Part shown: positions 14,301 to 14,353 of the stretch, piece by piece
Layout of the letters: the number at the start of each line of letters is the position of its first letter
Numbering within the stretch: position 1 is the stretch's first letter
Origin: JBALVO01 sp036961445
GTDB taxonomy: Bacteria > Pseudomonadota > Gammaproteobacteria > Pseudomonadales > Halieaceae
Assembly: GCA_036961445.1 (NCBI GenBank)
Contig: JBALVO010000096.1
Span: 1 to 14,353, forward strand
DNA: 14,353 nucleotides
Direction of reading: 5' to 3'
Program-made: the position numbers and the translations under genes
Notes under the pieces: model-generated
Told to the model about the DNA's origin: nothing
Seen by the model: only the letters and a program-made list of their open reading frames with translations
Databases searched by the model: none

Positions 14301-14326
14301 AAAAAAGCCGGCACGGGGCCGGCTTT
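14301..14326 (-). terminator. Intrinsic terminator immediately upstream of queA
   Basis: On the minus strand a perfect 9-bp stem AAAGCCGGC / GCCGGCTTT with a 5-base loop runs into TTTTTT, and only GTCA separates this from the queA ATG. It should end a minus-strand transcript whose gene lies beyond the right edge. Its position makes it also a possible attenuator of queA. A weaker 5-bp stem (AAGCC / GGCTT) can be drawn in the bases just upstream, about 14332-14346. Confidence 0.88.
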
Positions 14327-14353
14327 CGAGCAAGCCGATGAGGCTTACTTTTC

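Noticed and set aside
14327..14353. 3' end of a tRNA gene upstream of queA
   Set aside because: Some relatives may carry a tRNA near queA and a terminator is present here, but the 27 visible bases show no CCA end or acceptor stem, so nothing can be claimed.
14297..14353. preQ1 riboswitch before queA
   Set aside because: Only a terminator and a weak 5-bp stem are visible; I see no class I or II preQ1 aptamer pattern, and the upstream sequence is cut off by the window edge.

Overview
The window is a gene-dense piece of a gammaproteobacterial chromosome. It holds eighteen genes: seventeen read from a start to a stop in the window (one of them interrupted by an assembly gap) and one runs off the left edge. 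All are housekeeping or widely conserved genes. Gene order closely follows Pseudomonas-type chromosomes (xerD-dsbC-hom-thrC; rpsP-rimM-trmD-rplS; ffh next to ypjD and a CorC-like gene). Protein wording fits a marine Pseudomonas relative such as a Cellvibrionales/Spongiibacterales lineage, but that placement is inference. I see no tRNA, rRNA, CRISPR array, phage gene, transposase or defence locus, and no intergenic stretch longer than 300 bases. I did not find a previously undescribed system and do not want to manufacture one.

Left part (1-4546, all minus strand, transcribed right to left): xerD (dimer-resolution recombinase), dsbC (periplasmic disulfide isomerase, broken by a 100-N assembly gap), then alaC-hom-thrC for alanine and threonine synthesis. 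A sigma70-like promoter sits between dsbC and alaC. All three amino-acid genes start with non-ATG codons.

Middle (4579-8320, minus strand): the ribosome/RNA-processing operon rpsP-rimM-trmD-rplS, closed by a strong intrinsic terminator. Upstream of it is ffh (signal recognition particle GTPase) with its own terminator and a promoter that has a perfect -10 box.

Plus-strand island (8325-10464): ypjD (CcsA-like membrane protein), divergent from ffh, then a CNNM/CBS/CorC-type membrane transporter-regulator. The latter converges on the next operon with a 4-base overlap and a perfect hairpin.

Right part (10461-14296, minus strand): a compressed run of six genes, queA-tgt-YqfO-Nudix-gamma carbonic anhydrase-DUF1289, in which every junction overlaps or abuts. 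The first two make the queuosine modification of tRNA. The other four are conserved small enzymes or binding proteins with no obvious link to it. An intrinsic terminator ends only four bases before the queA start codon, which is the oddest arrangement in the window and leaves the source of transcription of this operon open.
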